Origin: Candidatus Izimoplasma sp. HR2
GTDB lineage: Bacteria > Bacillota_I > Bacilli_A > Izemoplasmatales > Izemoplasmataceae
NCBI GenBank assembly: GCA_000753575.1
Contig: JRFF01000022.1
Location: 62,001 to 126,000 of the forward strand
DNA: 64,000 nucleotides
Reading direction: 5' to 3'
Shown: piece after piece, positions 55,806 through 64,000 of the stretch
Layout of the letters: the number at the start of each line of letters is the position of its first letter
Numbering within the stretch: the first letter of the stretch is position 1
The notes under the pieces: model-generated
The model's database searches: none
Seen by the model: the letters and a program-made list of their open reading frames with translations, nothing else
Told to the model about the DNA's origin: nothing
Position numbers and translations under genes: made by a program

Positions 55806-56363
55806 ATGATAATTGATGTTAAAGATTTATTGAAAATTAATTTGAAAGATGAAGTTATAGTATTTGAAACTGATACTGTTTATGGTATTGGTTGTTTAAT
55901 AGATAGTGAAAATGGAATTAAAAAAATATATGAAATTAAAAAAAGAGAAGATAAAAAGCCTTTAGCTGTACTGTGTGCAAGTAATGAACAAGTAAAAAAT
56001 TTAGTTAAAGATTTTGAATTAAATAGTCATTTAGCTGATAAGTACTGGCCAGGTGCTTTAACTTTAATTTTTAATAAGACTAGTATTATAAGTGATTCAA
56101 TTACTTCAGGATTTAATACGGTTGGAGTTAGAATTCCTAACGATAAAATAGCTTTGGAAATCTTAGAAAAGTATGGTCCAATGGCTGTTACAAGTTTGAA
56201 TATTTCTACTGAACCAGCAGTATTAAAGTTTGAAGAAACATTAGCTTTTTTAGATAGTGTAGATTACATTGTAAAAGGTAAAGATTTGTCATCAATTAGT
56301 TCAACAGTTTATGACTGTGTGAACAATAAGGTTTTAAGACAGGGAAAAATTGAAATAGGCTAG
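55806..56363 (+). CDS. tsaC: Threonylcarbamoyl-AMP synthase (Sua5/YrdC family)
   Basis: 185 residues: YrdC domain only, without the C-terminal Sua5 domain of Bacillus YwlC. Motifs FETDTVYGIGC, KKREDKKPLAVL, YWPGALTLIF and VGVRIPND are present. It makes the threonylcarbamoyl-AMP used for the t6A37 modification of ANN-reading tRNAs. GGTGATTAG serves as RBS. In Bacillus this gene is close to rpiB and upp, which follow here after a terminator. Confidence 0.93.
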   Translation: MIIDVKDLLKINLKDEVIVFETDTVYGIGCLIDSENGIKKIYEIKKREDKKPLAVLCASNEQVKNLVKDFELNSHLADKYWPGALTLIFNKTSIISDSITSGFNTVGVRIPNDKIALEILEKYGPMAVTSLNISTEPAVLKFEETLAFLDSVDYIVKGKDLSSISSTVYDCVNNKVLRQGKIEIG

Positions 56364-56382
56364 AGGTTAGCCTGTTTTTTTA
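56355..56382 (+). terminator. tsaC terminator overlapping the stop
   Basis: AGGCTA (56357-56362), loop GAGGT, TAGCCT (56368-56373), then G and a T-run; the stop codon lies in the stem. Confidence 0.88.
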
Positions 56383-56479
56383 TTTGTAAGGTTATTTATA
56401 AAAATCGCGTATATATAGATATATATATAGTAAATATTATATTATATATTATGAACTTATATTATTTAGCGTAATGGTA
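56383..56479. other. AT-rich spacer with palindromes
   Basis: ATATATAGATATATATATAG and ATATTATATTATATATTAT tracts form imperfect palindromes; no gene is seen. Probably promoter-upstream DNA of rpiB. Confidence 0.4.
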
Positions 56480-56507
56480 TTGTATTATCAATATGTTTTG
56501 TTATAAT
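56480..56507 (+). promoter_or_regulatory. Promoter of rpiB-upp-atp
   Basis: TTGTAT (56480-56485), 16 bases, TATAAT (56502-56507) with TGT extension. No other terminator or promoter is clear before the atp genes, so this may drive the whole series. Confidence 0.65.
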
Positions 56508-56565
56508 GTGTATAGTATATATGCGAAGTAATTCTATTTAAGACTAATAAAGGAGATGATTTATC

Positions 56566-57009
56566 ATGAAAATAGCAATAGGTGCTGATCATGGAGGATT
56601 TGATCATAAAGAAGTAATTTTTAAACATTTAAAAGATAACGGATTTGAAGTTGTTGACTTTGGAACTTATAGTAGTGATAGTGTTGATTATAATGACTTT
56701 GCAGTTAAAGTAGCAACTGGAGTAAGTAAAAAAGAATATGACCGTGGAATCTTAATTTGTGGTACTGGAATTGGGATGAGTGTTATGGCTAATAAAGTAG
56801 AAGGTATTAGAGCTGCTTTAGTTCATGACTTATTCACAGCTGAGGCTACTAGACTTCATAATGATTCTAATATACTCGCAATGGGTGGAAGAATTATTAG
56901 TATTGAACTTGCATTACAAATTGTAGATATTTGGATAGGAACTGAATTTTCTAATGAAGATAGACACATTAGAAGAGTTAAGAAAATAAATAACTATAAA
57001 GGAGAATAA
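56566..57009 (+). CDS. rpiB: Ribose 5-phosphate isomerase B
   Basis: 147 residues. MKIAIGADHGGFDHKE, the catalytic-Cys region RGILICGTGIGMSVMANKV and HNDSNILAMGGRII are typical of RpiB/LacAB. The Cys of LICGTGIGMS supports ribose-5-phosphate isomerisation in the non-oxidative pentose-phosphate pathway. RBS AAAGGAGATGATTT. The gene is followed by upp three bases later, as in Bacillus (ywlF-glyA-upp) with glyA missing. Confidence 0.94.
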   Translation: MKIAIGADHGGFDHKEVIFKHLKDNGFEVVDFGTYSSDSVDYNDFAVKVATGVSKKEYDRGILICGTGIGMSVMANKVEGIRAALVHDLFTAEATRLHNDSNILAMGGRIISIELALQIVDIWIGTEFSNEDRHIRRVKKINNYKGE

Positions 57010-57012
57010 CTT

Positions 57013-57639
57013 ATGGGTAAAGTAGTAATATTGGACCATCCCCTTATAGATCATAAAATGGCAATTATTAGAAATGCCGATACTAACACGAAATCATTTA
57101 GGGAAAATGTAAACGAGATTGCAGGATTAATGGCTTTTGAAATTACGAGGGATTTACCAACTAAAAAAGTTGAGGTTGTAACTCCGATTACATCAACAAC
57201 TTGTAAAGTTCTTGATAGAGACGTTGTTATCGTTCCTATACTAAGAGCTGGACTTGGAATGGTTGATGGAATACAAATGATTATTCCTACAGCTAAAGTT
57301 GGACATATTGGGATGTATAGAGATGAAGAAACATTAGAACCTGTGGAGTATTACGCTAAGTTTCCTACTGAGATAATTGATGGGAAAGTATTGGTAGTAG
57401 ATCCAATGCTTGCAACTGGTGGTAGTGCTAGTGCTGCAATTACTAATGTTAAAAAAAGAGGGGCTAAAGATATTAGATTTGTTGGTCTTGTTGGTTGTCC
57501 TGAAGGTGTTGCTAGATTAAATCTAGATCATCCTGATGTTGATATCTATTTAGCTGCGATGGATGAAAAATTAAATGAAGTTGGATATATCGTTCCTGGT
57601 CTTGGTGACTGTGGAGATAGATTATTTGGAACAAAATAA
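57013..57639 (+). CDS. upp: Uracil phosphoribosyltransferase
   Basis: 208 residues. [28 protein letters not shown] and the PRPP-binding loop [18 protein letters not shown] are diagnostic. It converts uracil plus PRPP to UMP (pyrimidine salvage). The stop codon overlaps the atpZ ATG (TAATGG), so upp and the ATPase genes are joined in one transcript, as in several Firmicutes where upp precedes atp. Confidence 0.96.
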   Translation: MGKVVILDHPLIDHKMAIIRNADTNTKSFRENVNEIAGLMAFEITRDLPTKKVEVVTPITSTTCKVLDRDVVIVPILRAGLGMVDGIQMIIPTAKVGHIGMYRDEETLEPVEYYAKFPTEIIDGKVLVVDPMLATGGSASAAITNVKKRGAKDIRFVGLVGCPEGVARLNLDHPDVDIYLAAMDEKLNEVGYIVPGLGDCGDRLFGTK

Positions 57640-57866
57640 TGGATGAAAAACAAAAAAATGCTTGGAAAGCTTATTCTCTTGTTAGTAGTTTTTTGTTTAG
57701 TATATTAGTAATTATTGGTATTGGATTTGGACTTGGATATTTTCTTGATGAGTTATTTAATACTAATATATTATTTAAAGTTTTATTATCACTAGGTGGT
57801 ATATTTAGTGGTCTTATTTACTTGGTTGTTAGAGTAAATAAACTGGAGGATAAAGATGGAAAGTAA
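57639..57866 (+). CDS. atpZ: AtpZ/AtpI family protein, small accessory membrane protein of the F-ATPase
   Basis: 75 residues with two transmembrane helices (about 15-36 and 43-65; LFSILVIIGIGFGLGYFLDELF and a second helix). AtpZ-type proteins support assembly of F-ATPases and have been linked to ion (Mg2+/Ca2+) handling. It starts within the upp stop and ends within the atpI start region (11-base overlap). Short, but its place fits. Confidence 0.82.
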   Translation: MDEKQKNAWKAYSLVSSFLFSILVIIGIGFGLGYFLDELFNTNILFKVLLSLGGIFSGLIYLVVRVNKLEDKDGK

Positions 57867-58226
57867 AGATACATTTTTTAAAGCTTTTCCTGTTGTCTGG
57901 GTTGTTACTTTTGTAGTTGGAATTCTTTTATGGGTTTTGGTAAGTCAAGCTTGGGGAATTTCATTTATTCTAGGAAGTATAACTGGATTAATGACAATGA
58001 GTATGCTTTATAAGAATTCTAAAATTATAGTTCAAACTACCAATAAAGAAGTAGCACAAAAGTTAGCAGTTAAAAATTATGCTTTTAGAATGTTCTTTTA
58101 TGCTCTTATATTAGTTATTGCTGGGGTTCTTGATTCATTAGAATTAATTGGAACTATGATTGGTTTATTTACGTTTAAGATTGTATTTTATATATTAATA
58201 TTTTTTGAAAAACGAGGTGAAGTTAC

Positions 58227-58230
<4 letters not shown>
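57856..58230 (+). CDS. atpI: ATP synthase subunit I (AtpI)
   Basis: 124 residues, four hydrophobic helices (about 10-28, 33-52, 75-97 and 100-120). Divergent, but length, topology and position directly before atpB identify it. In Bacillus and Acetobacterium AtpI helps assemble the c-ring, and it is needed for Na+-type c-rings in particular. It ends with TGA that overlaps the atpB ATG (ATGA). Confidence 0.85.
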
Positions 58231-59323
<1,093 letters not shown>

Positions 59324-59351
59324 GAAAATAGTATTATAAGGAGGCAAAACT

Positions 59352-59875
59352 ATGGAAGATTTTGCTAATTCGTTATCGGATTTCGTATTAGAATCAATTG
59401 GGGTTAGCCTTACAGAAATGGCTATCCAAATATTATCAACAATACTACTTTTTCTTATTGTTAAATATTTCTTTTGGAATAATATCACAGAATATTTAGA
59501 AAAAAGAAAAGAATTTATGGCAAGTGAATATGAAGATGCTAAAGTTGCTAATTTAGAAGCTATCTCTACTAAAGAGAAAGCTGAACTTGAATTAACTGAA
59601 ATACGTTTAAGCGCTAAAGGTGTTATAGATGACGCTAAAGACCGCGGAGAGTTAGAACGTACTGATATTGTTAAGAAAGCTAAAAAAGAGGCTAGAATCG
59701 TTATAAGTAACGCTCAAAAAGAAATTGATAGTGAAATTGAAAAAGCTAGAAGCAATTTGAATGAAGAAATTGTTAGTGTAGCAGTTTTAATGGCTGAGAA
59801 GGTTATTAAGAAAGAAATTGATGCAAGTAAACATAAGGAACTTATTAGTGAAGTTACTAAAGGAGTAGCTAGTTA

Positions 59876-59876
<1 letters not shown>
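59352..59876 (+). CDS. atpF: ATP synthase subunit b
   Basis: 174 residues. One transmembrane helix (about 20-40, AIQILSTILLFLIVKYFFW) is followed by a long charged helix (KKRKEFMASEYEDAKVANLEAISTKEKAELELTE) that dimerises as the peripheral stalk. RBS AAGGAGGCAAAACT. The end overlaps the atpH start by one base (TAATGG). Confidence 0.93.
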
Positions 59877-61913
<2,037 letters not shown>

Positions 61914-61926
61914 GGTGGTGTTATAA

Positions 61927-64000
<2,074 letters not shown>

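Noticed and set aside
56383-56470. AT-palindrome region as a replication origin or attachment site
   Set aside because: No DnaA boxes (TTATCCACA-like) or repeated direct sequence are seen; simple TA-rich sequence explains the palindromes.

Overview
The window is a chromosomal stretch of a low-GC, AT-rich bacterium of the Firmicutes/Mollicutes type. UGA is a stop codon (rlmB, the methyltransferase at 8938, hydE and atpI all end in TGA) and Trp is UGG, so this is not a Mycoplasma/Spiroplasma-code organism. Gene order around the RNA polymerase and ribosomal-protein genes is Bacillus-like. HydE/HydG/HydF show an anaerobe that builds [FeFe]-hydrogenase. An Izemoplasma- or Haloplasma-like mollicute, or a nearby Firmicute, fits best; that placement is inference, because no 16S rRNA is present.

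Layout: 1-3.9 kb has the end of a sugar ABC permease, a secreted GH13 alpha-amylase lipoprotein and a cysteine-desulfidase-like enzyme. 4-21.7 kb is the transcription/translation block rlmB-sigH-rpmG-secE-nusG-rplKA-rplJL-methyltransferase-rpoBC-rpsLG-fusA-tuf, with candidate leader regulators before rplK, rplA, rplJ and rpsL. 21.7-27.9 kb has tatD, an HtrA-type lipoprotein protease, a nitroreductase, ychF, a phzF-family gene and cinA. A 22-codon hydrophobic peptide gene lies on the minus strand at 27.9-28.0 kb. 28.2-33.2 kb is rpsF-ssb-rpsR, a gdpP gene fused in frame to rplI (ribosomal protein L9), and dnaB. 33.3-38.4 kb is a hydrogenase-maturation operon, hydE-hydG-ammonia-lyase homologue-hydF.

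38.5-44.1 kb has a MATE transporter, prfA-prmC and topA. The 352-base gap between topA and ftsY holds no gene but contains a structured element and, behind its own promoter, a candidate C-rich small RNA. 44.4-47.7 kb is the SRP cluster ftsY-ylxM-ffh plus a small membrane protein. 47.7-56.4 kb has a HAD phosphatase, an unknown membrane protein, a thioredoxin-like protein, the soluble DNA translocase sftA, lepB, rbgA, rnhB, an ABC exporter and tsaC. 56.5-64 kb is rpiB-upp followed by the F-type ATPase operon atpZ-I-B-E-F-H-A-G-D, cut by the window end inside atpD. The c subunit carries the ligand pattern of Na+-binding c-rings.

Most of the window is ordinary housekeeping sequence. The observations most worth following up are the GdpP-L9 fusion with a preserved internal Shine-Dalgarno, the topA-ftsY noncoding RNA region, the 22-codon hydrophobic peptide with its own promoter-side RBS and shared terminator, the ammonia-lyase homologue with an altered active-site position inside the hyd operon, and the Na+-type c subunit. 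No tRNA, rRNA, insertion sequence, CRISPR array or prophage was seen.
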